A stretch of 64,000 bases of DNA from Babylonia areolata (GCF_041734735.1 NC_134879.1:8484810-8548809), one strand, 5' to 3'; shown: positions 9,222 to 24,200, numbered from the stretch's first letter. Made by a program: numbers and translations. Notes: generated by a model from the letters alone, not told the origin.

Positions 9222-12200
9222 GTAAGACTAACAACTCAGTTATCTATATTTCGTTGTAACTTACGTTTTATATTAAGAATTTTAAACAAAGATTTGGAGA
9301 CTTGTCACATAGATTTGTCACGCTAAGTTCCTAGTTAAAGCTGCTAATGGCAGTCTGCATTGTGAAGTTTCAAGTTGGAAAACAAGCTTATCCGTCAACT
9401 AAGCTCTAATATACATCAAGTTAGTTGTATTAAAAAACAGAAATTTAAATGATATTTGCTTGGCTTAAGTAGGACATTACCTTAAGTAAGATTTCTTGAG
9501 GCTACTGCACTTTCATTCACAAAACATTCGCGCGCTCGTGCACACACAACTTCCTGTCACAATTTTTTTTCTGCACAGTTTACATATAACAACGAAGCAC
9601 TTGAATAAAGTTATTTTACTTTTCAGGGATGTACCTCGTACAGTATGTAACAAAATGATTATTTCGAATGAATGTTTATTTAGCATTTAAAAGAGCTGTG
9701 ATAAAGAAATAGGTCGGGGTTTAAGTGTTTTAAATCTTTTTGTGGTCTGTAAGCGTGATGTCAGTTTTAACAACAGAGGATGAAAGATTATACTGTATTC
9801 AGCTTGTGGGCTGTAAAGCAATGCATTTAAAACAAAAATAATACGATGATACCAGGCATTTCAACCCAAGGATCATCGAGTTCTACACACAGACCAATAA
9901 AACATATACAGAGAAGCCTTCAAATTACAGGCCGATCTCCCTCACCAGTATTCCAGCAAAGGTCCTAGAGCACATCCTTGTCAGCACCATCATGAGACAC
10001 CTAGAATCAAACAGCATTCTGTCCAGTCAACAAAGTGGCTTTTGTGTACACCACTTCTGCGAGACACAGCTACTCAAAGTTCATCGAAGAAGTCTGCAGC
10101 AATGGAAAAGGGTACAGCGACTGACATTGTCATTTTGGACTTTGCAAAGGTGTTTGACAGGGTCAACCACAGCCAGCTCACACACAAGCTGGACCACTAC
10201 GTCATTTGAAGAAGCACCAGTCGCTGGATTGAGAACTTTCTCACCGATATCCGCGATCGTCACCAAGCAGTGGTTGTCAACGGAGCCCAGTCCAGCCGAG
10301 TTGCTGTAAAATCTGGTGTCCCCCAAGGTTCTGTGCTCGGCCCCTGCCTCTTCCTGGCCTACATAAACAACCTTCCCACCCTCTAGGTTATTCGCTGATG
10401 ACACTGCTGTCTACCACTTCATCGCCTGCAGTGATGACCCAGCCAAACTACAAAAGGACCTCCACTGCCTGGAAACCTGGGAGAGAGAGTGGGACATGGC
10501 ATTCCACCTCAGTAAGTGCAGCCAGCTGCCCTTAACCCATAGCAGGAAGCCCATGAATGCCAGTACCACCTACTCTCTCCATGGCCACACCCTCCATCGA
10601 GTTCCCTCTGCTAAGTACCGCGGGGTCACACTGCAGACCGACCTTTCCTGGGACGAGCATATTGACAATACCTGTGCGAAAGCCAGTAGAGCCCTGGGCT
10701 TCCTGAGATGAAACCTGAAGGTGTGCTCCAAGACGACCAAGGAGCTGGTGTACAAGGCCCTAGTTCGGCCAATTGTAGAGTATGCCAGCACTGTTTGGGA
10801 CCCCTACACTGACACGCAAGTCTCCAGGATTGAAAAAGTCCAGCGAAGAGCGGCCAGGTTTGTCTTAAACTGACACAGGAATACCTTTAGTGTGACTAAC
10901 ATGCTCCACCAGGTCCAGTGGCCTTCACTTGAGGGACGCCGATGCATCGCCAGGCTTTCCATTCTATATAAAATAAAGCAAGGTGAAACGTGTGAAATGC
11001 ACAGCCCTCAAACCTTTGCCCCCAAGCAGCAGAAGAAGCCAACACAGCCAGCTGTTCCAACGCATCCCCTGCTGTACAGACTATAGAAACACCTTCCCAA
11101 GAACAGTCCACGACTGGAACATCCTCCCACCTGAAACAGTTCAGTCCTCAACCCTGGGCATCTTCCTCCAGAGGGTGTCCAACCAGTAGACTATTCATCC
11201 CTGCCCCCCCTAATCCCCCCTCCCCCAAAACTTGACACGGCGCTTTGCAGGCCTGGCGTACCACTAGGGTGCCCTGGGGCACCACTTGCTCCAGCTTGTT
11301 GGTGGGACAAGGCCTAACAGCTGTGGTGCAGCTCTGAATACAGCTTTATACTGCAAATTAGCACAACCTCCACCCCCCACCTCCCTCCCCTCCACTCTTC
11401 CAACAATCTCTCTCTCTTCGTCTGATACCAAGGTGGTACGCAGCTTCTCCAAATGTCAGTAATTGCCATGGTTGGCAGCTGGACATCACCAAAAGAAGAA
11501 CTTTCGTGGACAAGAACATGCTTGTTGTTAGAACACAATTTACAACACACAATGAGGATGTTAAGTGATAAGGATGCTACAGAGCAATATACAGCAGATA
11601 CATGTTGTGACCATGTCATGGTTTGTTCATATACTTGGCTTCTTCTTTTTTTACTTTTTTTAAAATTTTATATATATATATATATATGTATGTATGTGTA
11701 TATATATATATATATAAATGATTTGCCTTGAACAACTCTCAGATACACAAAAAACTTAAACACAAATTTACAACATGAACCGGTTTCAAAGTAAAAATCT
11801 CCTGTCTTCTTATCATTGTGTTTGTCTTTTTCAGCGGAAGTCTGCAAAGTCCAAAGAAAAGAAAATGAAAAGGAAAGAGGTAATTTTTCTGTTCAAAATT
11901 TTTTTGTTCTGTTTAATTCTGCTTGTAGGTACTATGTTCATAAGAATTAGAACATTTTGTTTGAATGAATTTTATTTTTTATTAAGTTCACCTTTCATTC
12001 TGGTGAAATGTTCGGGAGTTTGTTTATGCAAGATTGTAGTTTGAAGTATACATCTGCAACAACATGTATTGTTCATAAAACAAGTGTGTACAAATGGTTT
12101 TTACTGTTTCCTTGCTGTGTTTCTGCAGTGCATAATTATTGAAATTCTGTGCACTTCATGTTTACAAATTACAGTTTTCCAAACTAAGTTCAGATGTTTG

Positions 12201-15200
12201 AGTCTTATAAATTTGTACTTTGTCAAATGTTCATTGCAGTAAGTTTCATGAAATTAATCTCGAGATTCATCTGAGTCAAAGTGCCATTTAGAAAGAAAAT
12301 GTTGCTTTTTTATTCTGCCAGAATTTGTTTAAAAATAGTAAAAAGTTGTTTTGAATTAGTTGTGAAAATAATGTTTTATACTGAATGTTTTATATTAATT
12401 TGGTGATATATTCTTTGTCGTATACTAATGTTTCAGGAAACTGCAAAGATGGCTGTTGCCCTGAAGAAGGTTGATGCTGCGAATGCTGTAAGCATTTGTT
12501 TTTAATTCAGTACAGTGTGCATGTCTTGTGTTCTCAGTCTGTGGGAAGGTTGCAAAGCTTGGCCAGTCCAAGAATAATTTTTTGGCAGAGGCACTGTGCA
12601 TAGTCGACCAGGCACTGGACTTCTGAGCTAGTGTTTACCAGTGATCAGGGTTCAAGGCCAAAGCCTTTTATTGTGTCCCTGGGAATAGCACTTTACTCTG
12701 ATTTTCTACACTCAACAGCTGCAAAATTTTCAGATTTTGTGAATTATATTTGTGGGGTGAAGCAAGGGGATGTTTGTAGCCCTGTCTTGTTTTCACTTTT
12801 TGTTAACGAACTATCCTTTTTATGCCTAATATGCCAAATCACACATAAAGCACTTTCTTTGAGTTTATCAAAAATCAAAACATACAAAAAACAAGAAAAA
12901 AATAAGTTGAAGGCGGGCTTCTCACAGTATTTTTGTAGATAACTAATGTGTAAAATTATCATGGGGCAACAATTCTACTTGTAATATTTAAAAAAAAAAA
13001 AAAAAAAAGGATTCAGATTGGGGGGGGGAAAAAAAGATTGGCAGTTATTTTGACCACCTGTGGCTTTTTTGCTGCCCCATTCATCTGCACCGTTTCAGTG
13101 GCATTACTCCCACACCGCTCATTTAGATTCCCCCATACACTGCTACACCCGGGTTCATCCGTCGCAGTTCCAGCGTCGGCAGTCCACAGGGAACCATCGA
13201 TGTTAGGTCGCCAGAAGGCCACACACCAGAGGAGACCCTGCACTGCTGCTGAGTCACTTCAGTGGTGTTCAGTGGTGTCTGTTCTGTTTTAACGTACTTA
13301 GGACACCACCTACTGTGGCATATTTTTTGTGTGTTTGTGACAACTGAACAAGATATACTATAAGTGTGTTCATAACAGAAATGAAAGTAACATTAATGCC
13401 TGATGACTGAAAACAACAGCAGAAATACATACACAAAGATTAATTAATGTCAATCCTTTAAGTGCAGAATCTTGGTTGAATGAGGTCAGTGGGGCATGAA
13501 TTTGAAAGGTAGTTAAAATTTGTCACAGCTGTGGTCCACAGACCTCTCCCACAATACAGCTGTGGGCTTCAGTCTTCTTTACCCTCACCGATATCCTTAG
13601 GTGACACAGTACACCCTATCTCTGAGCCCCATCGCCCCTGGCGAGTGGTGTCGCCAGTTCACTCACTCAAACTCAGACCCCTTAGTGCATGCCCCCTCAG
13701 CCAGAGCTCACGAAGTCAGAACATGGTCCTCTTCCCTTGCCTTTGCCCACTCAGCATGGCTACAAGACATGGAGGCTGCTTGCTGGAGAAACACTGCTAC
13801 CTTCATTGAAATAGGAAAAAACTTAGCCGTATGAAGAGCACAGGAACAGGAGTCAAGATGGCTGCCGGAAAAAGAGGGCGCTAGTCAGGGATACACAGGG
13901 GAGGTAACCTACTTAGGGGGGTTATCGGCAGTAGCTACTTTTGTTTTCTCCGCATAGGCAGGTAGTAGTTTGCACAGAACAGGAATGTCAGACCCCTGCC
14001 GGAGTCTGCACTAGTGGGTCACGGTAAGTTTGTTATTTAAACATAATTTTACGAAGAAAATTTCCTTTGTGTAACTTGCCAGTTCTGTAATCAATTTAGT
14101 TAACCCCTAGGCTGCCTATATGACGAGATAACTCGTCATGGCAAGTATGTACACTTCACTGCCACAATGACAAGATAACTCGTCATCGAAATATTTTGAC
14201 TTTTCCCTGGTTTGCATTCACTTCGTTGACAAAAATAGTGGTAGCTTTAGCCTGGGGAATCTCTCTAGATTCTATTCATAGCTAGAAACCCCATCTACGT
14301 CATGAAGTAGTCCTTTATTTGAACGTTTTGGTTGGGTCACTGTCCCAGTGTTTGCCTGACTTCTCTCCTCGCTCGCTCAACAAAATGTCGGACTGACGCC
14401 GTGCTCAAGACATGCGATCATGACGAACTAAATCAACCAAGATTTCTTTCTTTAGCTGATTCTCAGAAAGAATGGAAGCGTAAATTCGAAGGAGAAGACA
14501 GTGATGAACATTTATAGGACGATCTGATAGAAAAATAAAGGAACAATCAAGAGAGTGGCCAAGATGCATCTGTCAGTGAGTGATGCCGGCTGTACAGATG
14601 TTAGCAGACGACAGAACATGACCGAATTAGTAGCAGGACAGTGTGAGCGATATTCTTGGCACTCAGCCAACGCGGTCTGATGAGAACTGGATCAAGTGAC
14701 CGTGTGAGAGGGGTGGAGACTGAGGGTGTGTGGCCTCATTCATCTTATCACTTGGAGAAGTCACAATGTATTGTGTATCTATCTCTTAAAAAAAAAATAT
14801 ATATATATACATATATTGTGGTTGTTCTAGTATGATTTTGTTTTTGCAGATATCCATTTGTCCAGAAAATATTATATTTTTTTGCAAATTACCTGACTAA
14901 TGTTTGTAATGAACAAGTTGAAAATGTGACAAAAAACAAAACACTGATTTCAAAACAACAGCATGTCACTAAAAATATATAAAATGGGAAAACAGCATGT
15001 GTTTTGTATTCTTTATTCATTTACCTTTCAGAAAATATATACTTTTATGGGTCTTTCTCCAATAACAAAGAGCACATAATTTTTGGAAAATTTATACCCG
15101 TTTTTTGTGGAAAAAAAACCCTGGCAAATAGATGTCACTTAAATTTTATTTTCCTTGCAGCGAAATTTTTTTTTTTTTTTTTTTTAATATTTATTTAGTT

Positions 15201-18200
15201 TTGTTTTTTATTTATTTTTATTTTAGTTTTTGGGTTGTTGTTTTTTTTCCCCCAAGGCCCGACTAAGCGCGTTGGGTTTCGCTGCTGGTCAGGCATCTGC
15301 TTGGCAGATGTGGTGTAGCGTATATGGATTTGACCGAATGCAGTGATGCCTTCTTGAGATACTGATACTGATAACGAAATAGCTTTAGAAATTATGCAAA
15401 ATGGTCAATATGGCGTTACTTTTGATTCAGTTGAATTGTTTGTTCTGCTTTTTGCTGATGATATGATTTTGCTGTCTACAGCAACAGTTGATTTACAGCG
15501 ACAACTGAACAGTTTATACATTGCTGCTAATTTACAGTTAAAAGTAAATATTGATAAAACAAATATTGTTGTATTTCACAAGGGAGGGTATTTGGCAAGA
15601 AGCGAAAGATGGTCATATGTAAGCGAAAGAATCACTGTCGTAAATGCATATCAGTATCTTGGGATTTATTTTTCAACAAAACTGAGTTTCAATTTTGCAT
15701 GTCAAGACATTGCTAATAAAGTAAAAAAGGCACTTGTTGGGATACTTCATGTTTTGTATAAAGTAGACTGCACTTTGTTTAGTGTATTTGTTAGATTATT
15801 TGATTCACATGTTCAGCCAATATTCCTTTATGGAGCAGAAATTTGGGGACTGGAAAATAGAATAGTAACAGAAAAAAGTGCACTTGTTTGCAATGAAACG
15901 TTTCTTTAATGTAGACAACCGAACTCCAAATGATCTTGTATATATGGTGAGCAAGGGAGATATCCAATTTATCTAAATTCATATATTAAATATTGGTTAA
16001 AACTGACTAGAATGAATGAAAACAGATTTCCATTTAAAGTTTATAAGATGTTATATTGTTTAGATAATAATGGTAAGGAGACATGGGCAGTGAATGTTCG
16101 TCAGTCTTTAAATTATTATTTTTTGCATTTGTATGGGATTATCAGGGGGTGGAAGATATGGCAGGTTTCTTAAAGTGTTTCAGGCAACGTATTATTGATT
16201 GCAGGTGGCAAGACTGGCATGATCATATACAAACTGGTGATAGATTTGCACAGTTAAGACTTTTTAAAACATCGCATGTAATTTAACCATACATTGAGTT
16301 AGAATTGAACAGTTATATAAAATGTGCATTGACAAAATTTAGATTTGGTAGTTCTAATATTGCTTCTCATAGTTTCAGATAAAGTGTTTGAAATGAACCT
16401 ATGTATACTTTCCATTTATGCAGTCTGGGTAAGGAAGATGAACTGCATTTCTTGTTATGTTTCCCTGCTCTGAGTGACCTTAGATAAAGACTGATTCAAC
16501 CTAAATACAGAGACCTGTCTAATTTTAGGTTTAATTTGCTCATGTCTTCAAGACACAAATGTACTCTATATAACTTAGCCAGCATATATATATACATATA
16601 CACGAAGCATTGAAGAGATTATGTACAGTTACCTTGTGAATGCTGTTGAATATTTGTGTTAACTATTTTTGGTTGATTTAAATTCTCAATGCATTGTGTC
16701 ATGTCATTTTCTCATTATCATTTATAAATGAATCCCCCATCAGTAAGTGTCTCTGGCCTTACCTGAATAAAACATTTGTTCGTTCATTCTACACTCCACC
16801 CCGGTGTGAATTTGGCAGGGGACGGTTAAAATGGTGGATGGAAAGGACAGGGCCCTGCCTTCGTAAGCTGAGCCCTACACACATTGGATATGAATTCATT
16901 GTGACAATGGCTGTGAAAGGCTATGGGAGCTTTAATCTAATAACTTTTAACTGTTCACATTTGAACTCAGTACTGCATACATCCCACTCGACCTTGATGG
17001 GATACACCCTTATACTATTCACAGTGATTGTCATCAAATGTTGACAACCAGAAGAATTATGAAAAGACTCCCTGGGACCCTCAAGACTTTTGGCTGTTCA
17101 GAATGAGGTCCTGTCAGCATGTGAAATGTTGGAGAAATGACTGCCATAATCTGCGTGGCAAGTGACTAAAGCCAAAATGAATTGCTATTTTTGTAGAAGG
17201 TCAGAGTTTTTGTTCTGCTTTTTCTCTTAACATTTAATTTTTTGTCTGTGTGTACAAATCTGAGTCTATCCTGACACAGAAACAGGTGTTGTTAAATGTT
17301 GGCTTGAAGCTGATTTCAGTGTTATTCTGATACATGTGGAAAATGCAAGTCAAAACAAACTACTTTGAGAAACTCTGGTGTTACAAATGCCGTGAAACAC
17401 TGCCTTTGTATATGTATAAATAAGTGTTTTTACTCTTTTACATAGAAGACAATAGTGAATATTTGACTCTGTCTTATTCCAACAGGTTGAAGACCCCATT
17501 GCTCCATTTCCAGTTTTCCGGAAGTACGACAGAAATGGGTGAGTGGTTTCTGTTTGACAGACCTGTCTGTCCATAGCTTTTATCATGAAAGGAAGGGGAG
17601 TGGGAAGATTTGTAGATTTTCTACATGATTTACTTTGTAAATTTGGTTTTGTTAAGCATTTTATATCAAGTCGTCATTGTTATGTCGCAAAAGAAATAAA
17701 CATGTGGTTGTGTAACTCATGATTGAAACAGATAGTTATATCCACTCATCATACTCATTCTGGCAGTGAGGGGTGGGAAAGCTGGGTATGTATGTTATTA
17801 TTTATTTTTTTTACAGATGTAAGTCTTTCTCAGGGCCTGACTGGTTTATGCGTAGGCCAGACGTCTGCTCTTTTTTTTTCTTATTATTTTTTGCTGTTTG
17901 TTTGAGTAGATGTGTAGTGTGTATGGATTAGTCTGCACACTTTGACATGGTCATGTCCTTGAAACTATTGTGGGTAATGTAATAGTTCTGAGTGATTCAC
18001 AGAAGACATTGTCGAGAGTGAGATGCTGGAGTTACAGCCAGGAGTGGTGTTTCGGCAGTCACCCTTTTTTGTTTACACTTGGACAAGGAAATGGGTTATA
18101 CAGTTGTTAAACAAGAATGGATACTAAAGCATACGTACAGATGTGTATTAAGTGTGTGTGTGTCTGTTCTGTATTTTTTCTACACTTATTTTCTTTTAGC

Positions 18201-21200
18201 TTTTAAAATATTGAAACAATGTTTGCTTTAGATAGTCAAGTGAACCTTGTTTCACTCTTGTAGTAAAAAGACTGGGTAAATCACTAAAGTAAATATAAAG
18301 CTGTGCTTTCTTTGTAAATAATGTAAATGCATGTGTAAATGCAACCCAAAAAAGTATAAAGATTTTTTTGATTTTTTTTTTTAAGGAAATAGGTTAAAAA
18401 CATTTTTCACTCTTGTAATAAAAAGACTCACTTTCTTTTTCTTTTGTACGTGTAAATGTCACAACAATAGAAATAATATTTATTTTGAGAAAATTGAATA
18501 CATTTTTTTCAAAAAAAAAAAAAAAACTTTATGCATATTCAGAATTAACACATGCATGTGTATTACATTTTGGTTGGATAAGTGGAAGTGTAAGTGGTTT
18601 ACTGAAGTATGTGTGTGCAGTATCAATGTGACACTGGAGACCAAACGTGTGGATGATTTGGATGAGGACACAGTTAACTGGATTTTCCAGCTGACATCCT
18701 CCAACATGAAAACTTTGTGAGTTCTCTCTCACGCTGCCTCTCACTTGCTCTTTCACTCTCTTTCTCTGTCTCTTTCTCCCCTAATATATGGGGCTATGGC
18801 CTTTACATGAATTTACCGTTTTTGTTCCATTTCTTTCTCTCAACATTATTTGGAATGATGTTTAACTCTCTCCATACGAACGGCGATGGACGTTAGAGAC
18901 GACGTTAACAGCGTTTCACCCCAATTACCATCATCAAAATATTGCAAGCGGAACGCTCTTATACTGAAGAGGTGAATGTTGACAAAGAATACCAAAATTC
19001 TGACGACGGAAGCTAAAGGTTGGGTCGCTCAGACACCCGCTGGACATCCGAGGGGTCTGTGTAGAGGAGAAGAGAGGACTGGCCGTACTGAGTGAGTTAA
19101 CCTGTTCAGTGCCAGAGAATTCAATGAAGAAAAAAAGTGCTTTCCTCTTGCCAGGGAATTTTGAGGATTTAGGGGTTATAAATTTTATATATATATATAT
19201 ATATATATAATATTGCACAAGTAGTATGAGATGCAGACAGAATGTGAATGTTTTTGTGGAGGGAATTGAATGAGATTCTGAATCTGGGCTTTTTCCCCCT
19301 TTTTTTTTGTTTGTCAGTTTATATCTGCGGATGAAAATATAACAGGTTATAAGTTTATGATAACAATCACAACTCTAGCAGAGATATTTAGATATTTATT
19401 TATTGAATTATTGTCTGCATATGTTCATAGGTAACATATTGGTTTAAAGTTGTAAAGAATCATAGTATTTATTAAAAAAATAATATATTTTGTATTATTA
19501 TGATTATTTCTATGACAAAGACTTTCCATGTACTTAACACTTTCTTGACATAATGTTGATGGGTATCTGCACTCAAAGGATTCACATCTATTTCACCCAT
19601 GCATGTTAGTGTGTGCATGCTTGCGCGTTCATTCTTTATTTTTGCTTGTGTGTGTTCTTTTGTGTTTGCGTCTGATTTGTTATTACAAAGCGCTTGGAGT
19701 GTTTTGAAAGCGTTATATAAATGTACTATAATAGTTGTTGGTTTGCTGACAACCAGATATGAGCAGAGTGACTGGGGGTGGAGTGACCGTGAGAAGCGAG
19801 AGGAGCTGACAGACAGCAGGGCATGGTACCTCCTGGCCAGGAATCTGGAGGGGGTACCTGTCGCCTTCAGCCACTTCCGCTTTGACCTGGAGGAGGGCGA
19901 CGAGGTCCTGTACTGGTGAGTCCTAGATCTGTGTGTGGAAAACCTCATCTACATGTGCACATACTGTGGTTGGTTCCCTCCCCACCAGGGTTTGAAATAC
20001 CCAATTGTGTGATTTTCTGGAACAATTGAACCTAGGATTCATAGTCATGGAAGTCTGCAAAGTCTTTTGGAAATGAATGAACCATTTCCAGGCCTGGAAG
20101 AGTCTTCGAAAAGGATGTTTTGCCCTTCAGGATCTGAAAATGTCCTGGAATTTTAATACACTTTACCAGTTCCATTCTACAAAAAGCTTAATGAAATAAA
20201 GAAAGAAAAAAAAATAGAAAGATAAACAAGCAAAAAGTGAAGAAAATTAGACATTGATACCAGGATATCCTCCAGTCTCTTCAGCTGTGCAGCAATTTTT
20301 TTAATATTCAGTTTGGCTTTGTGATTGGCATGGAAACTTTTCTGTCTGGTGTGAAAAGGTGTGGAATTGTGTTTGGTCACATCTGTGAGAACCATGTAAA
20401 CCTGGCGGACAGATGGGAATGCTCTCTCCAATGGTCCTTTTGGCAACCACGTCTTTACCATCAGTGGAAGAATGAATATGCAGTCAGTGCAGAGTGATTG
20501 CACTTTCTTCCCCCTCCCCTCCCCCCACTCTTTTCACAGAGACAAGGAATGTACTAGGAATAAGTGTCACTGCATTAATGATAGATCTGATTTGAAATTC
20601 TCTGTGGGACTGGTCATTCATTTTTATTGCCTGAAACAAAAAACCTCCTTTCCTGCAATATATACTACTTTTTCATTAATAAAACTTTATCTGCTGGCTC
20701 ATTACTCTGTGTGTCTTGTCATGAGCAATCTCAGCTTCATCTTACCTGATTGCCCTAACAAGCAAGGTAGTCCTGAGTACTGTTAGAGTGCATGACAGTA
20801 TACAAGGCAAGAGGGTCAAAGAAACTATATACAGTAAGAAATTGCAAAAAACGATTTTGCTGCTTGGATGCACAGGTCAGGGATTGAAGATGACTGCCAT
20901 CAGAAGAGGGCGCTTTCTAGGCAGAGGAGGTAATGTATAGGGGGTGAGGTAACTCGTGGTATCTACTTTTGTTTTCTCCTCTTCAGCAGGGTAGTAGTTT
21001 GCACAGGACAGGGAATCAGACCCCTGCCAGAGTCTGCTCCAGTGGGTCACGGTACATATGTTAGATTAAACATAGTTTTAGGGAAAACATTTCCTTCTGT
21101 TAGGACAAGTAGATTCTTTTTTCTGTATACTTGTCTCCAGGACAATAAAATGTTATCTGTGAATTTCTAGCCCTGCCTACACATGTACACTTCCTTTTTT

Positions 21201-24200
21201 TGGTTGTATTTCTGCCATATCTCCTTTTTATATCTGTTAGCTTCTCATCACCCTTATGGTACTTGATTTTTGTGACCAGAACATTATGGTTCTTTCATGA
21301 AAATTAAACAAGTGCTTTGGGTTAACTCCTTAACTGCTGAACGTCTTGAAATGAGGTCTGTGAGGCAGCAGCTTTAACAGTATTTCATACTTTTTGTGTG
21401 CATTTCAGTGAAGTCTTTGATTTTGCTGAACAAGTGTAATGCAGTCCCTAGAGAAAGAGTTCAGATAAAGAATGGTGCCTGACATCCTGACCTGTAAACT
21501 CTGTCAATGTGAGGTGTCACCCCATTGCTGACAAGTATACTTGACAGCGGCAGTCAAGGGGTTGTGTGCAGCATGCACTTACAACAAAAGGAATGTCCCT
21601 GGTCAAGTTCTGTAGAAAAATCCACTGTGGTTGTGAAACAAGTTTGCTCACAGTCACAGACAGAAAAAAAGAAGAAAGAAATGGGTGGTGATACACTGTG
21701 GTGTCATGATCTACTTGGGGAGAACAGCTGGAATTTCACAAAAAGCAATTCAATACCCTCTTTTGTTTCAGTTACGAGCTTCAGCTGGAGAAGTCCGTGA
21801 GGCGGAAAGGTCTGGGCAAGTTCATGATGCAGATCATGGAGCTGATGGCACACAGGTCAGGCACTTTGACCGTCTCTCGTGAACATGCCAGTAGGGAACT
21901 CGCCCCAGTCATGGAATGGAGGGGAAATCTTAATGCACTTAAAAAAAAACATACAGAACAAGAGAGGCGTCCGTAGCAAAATTTCTTCGTAAAATCCTTT
22001 TTAATATGCATGTGAATGACTGAGCCTGATTAATCACTGAATGACTTGGAAAATGAATGATAAGTTCTTTGTGCAAAAAGACAGTTCATAAAGTAGTTAG
22101 CGCTTGGTCCCTGATGAAGATAGGTGCTGTACAGGTAACCATATCAATCTATCAGATCAAAACGGGTCACCACAACAGAAGAGCGTGAAAGGCCACAGTA
22201 TCTGTGACATCTGTCTTGTGTATTTGATTGATGATGAATGACGGGCGCAGTAGCTGAGTGGTTAAAGCGTTCGATTTTCAATGTGAGGGTCCCGGGTTCG
22301 AATCTCATTGACCACGCCTGGTGGGTAAAGGGTGTAGGTTTTTGTGATCTCCCAGGTCAACATATGTGCAGACCTGCTGTTGCCTGAACTTCCTTCATGT
22401 GTATGCACAAGCAGAAGATCAAATATTCACGTTAAAGATCCTGTAATTCTTGTCAGGGTTCAGTAGGTTATGGAAACAAAAACATACTCAGCATGCACAC
22501 ACCCAAAAGCAGAGTACGGCTGCCTACATGGCAGGGTAAAAACAGTCATACGCATAAAAGCCCACTCGTGTACACATGAGTGAACGTGGGAGTTGCAGCC
22601 CACAAACTCAGAAGATGATGGATGACCATGATGACAGTGTTCTTGTGGTCCATTTTTGGTTTGGGACTTTGTGAAGAGGTTGTCCTATACACTTGCTTTC
22701 ATGTGGGCATGAGTAGGACTGTACTTCTGACTGTTCTGGTGCCTTCATGTGGGCATGAATAGGACTGTACTTCTGACTGTTCTGGTGCCTTCATGTGGGC
22801 ATGAATAGGACTGTACTTCTGACTGTTCTGGTGCCTTCATGTGGGCATGAATAGGACTGTACTTCTGACTGTTCTGGTGCCTTCATGTGGGCATGAATAG
22901 GACTGTACTTCTGACTGTTCTGGTGCCTTCATGTGGGCATGAATAGGACTGTACTTCTGACTGTTCTGGTGCCTTCATGTGGGCATGAATAGGACTGTAC
23001 TTCTGACTGTTCTGGTGCCTTCATGTGGGCATGAATAGGACTGTACTTCTGACTGTTCTGGTGCCTTCATGTGGGCATGAATAGGACTGTACTTCTGACT
23101 GTTCTGGTGCCTTCATGTGGGCATGAATAGGACAGTACTTCTGACTGTTCTGGTGCCTTCATGTGGGCATGAATAGGACTGTACTTCTGACTGTTCTGGT
23201 GCCTTCATGTAGGCATGAATAGGACTGTACTTCTGACTGTTCTGGTGCCTTCATGTGGGCATGAATAGGACTGTACTTCTGACTGTTCTGGTGCCTTCAT
23301 GTGGGCATGAATAGGACTGTACTTCTGACTGTTCTGGTGCCTTCATGTAGGCATGAATAGGACTGTACTTCTGATTGTTCTGGTGCATGAGTTCTTTTCC
23401 ATTTGTTTTGATTTTTCCCCCCAGATTCTTTGGGATCAATATTCAGTTTTTCAGCCTTGTTATGGCCCTGTGTGGTCACTTGGGCTTTATGCAACAAAGA
23501 AGGAAAGAAATGCTTCCTTTCATGATATATTCCAGCATCGGCCAAGCCAAAGAAACAAAAGACATCTGCAGTGTTGGTAGGAAGTTCCAGCAGCTATCTG
23601 ATGAAAGACACATCCAGAAGTGGATGGCACTCAACTGTGCGGCCCAAGTCTTGCCATTTGATTGGGCCCTTTTTGTTTTTGTTTCTTTCTTTCTTGTATG
23701 CGTGTTACCAGCCCCTGTGCTGTCAGAGGGGTGTCAACCTACACAAACTGAAACGAATATACAGTTGAAGAACTGATAAGTTGTTTACCTGAGATTTTCT
23801 TTTTTTCGCACTTTGCTCTTTTTATTCCCACCTCTCTTTTTTTCAGATATTGTAATTCAGTCTAATATTCTGTGTGCAGATATGAGATGTTGAAGGTGAT
23901 GCTGACCACATTCAAACACAATCTGGAAGCACATAATTTCTTCAGAACAAAGTTAAAGTGAGTTTTGGTTTGGCTGGTCACTTTCTTTTTGGTGTTTTCC
24001 CAGCGTGTGCTTCTGCATGTGTGTTCATGTTGCATCCTGTGCTTATCAACTTAAAACACACAAAAAGAATAGTTTCTCTAATTTTCACTGACAAATTCAG
24101 TATGCATGTTTGTATATTGACAAGATTAACTGCTCTGCTGCTTTTCCATGAGAGTAAGAGAATGATCATTTTTGATATCTCTGAAAACGAGTATGGCTAC

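Noticed and set aside
14100-15187. Short open frame shared by the P1 MITE copies ([16 protein letters not shown] region)
   Set aside because: It is shared only because the copies are nearly identical; it is about 60 residues, AT-rich and has no known domain.
22245-22310. A tRNA gene
   Set aside because: The A and B boxes belong to the head of a SINE whose body continues for 300 bp and recurs at 50015-50295.
22698-23387. Regular repeats considered as a CRISPR array
   Set aside because: The units abut without unique spacers and the genome is an animal one.
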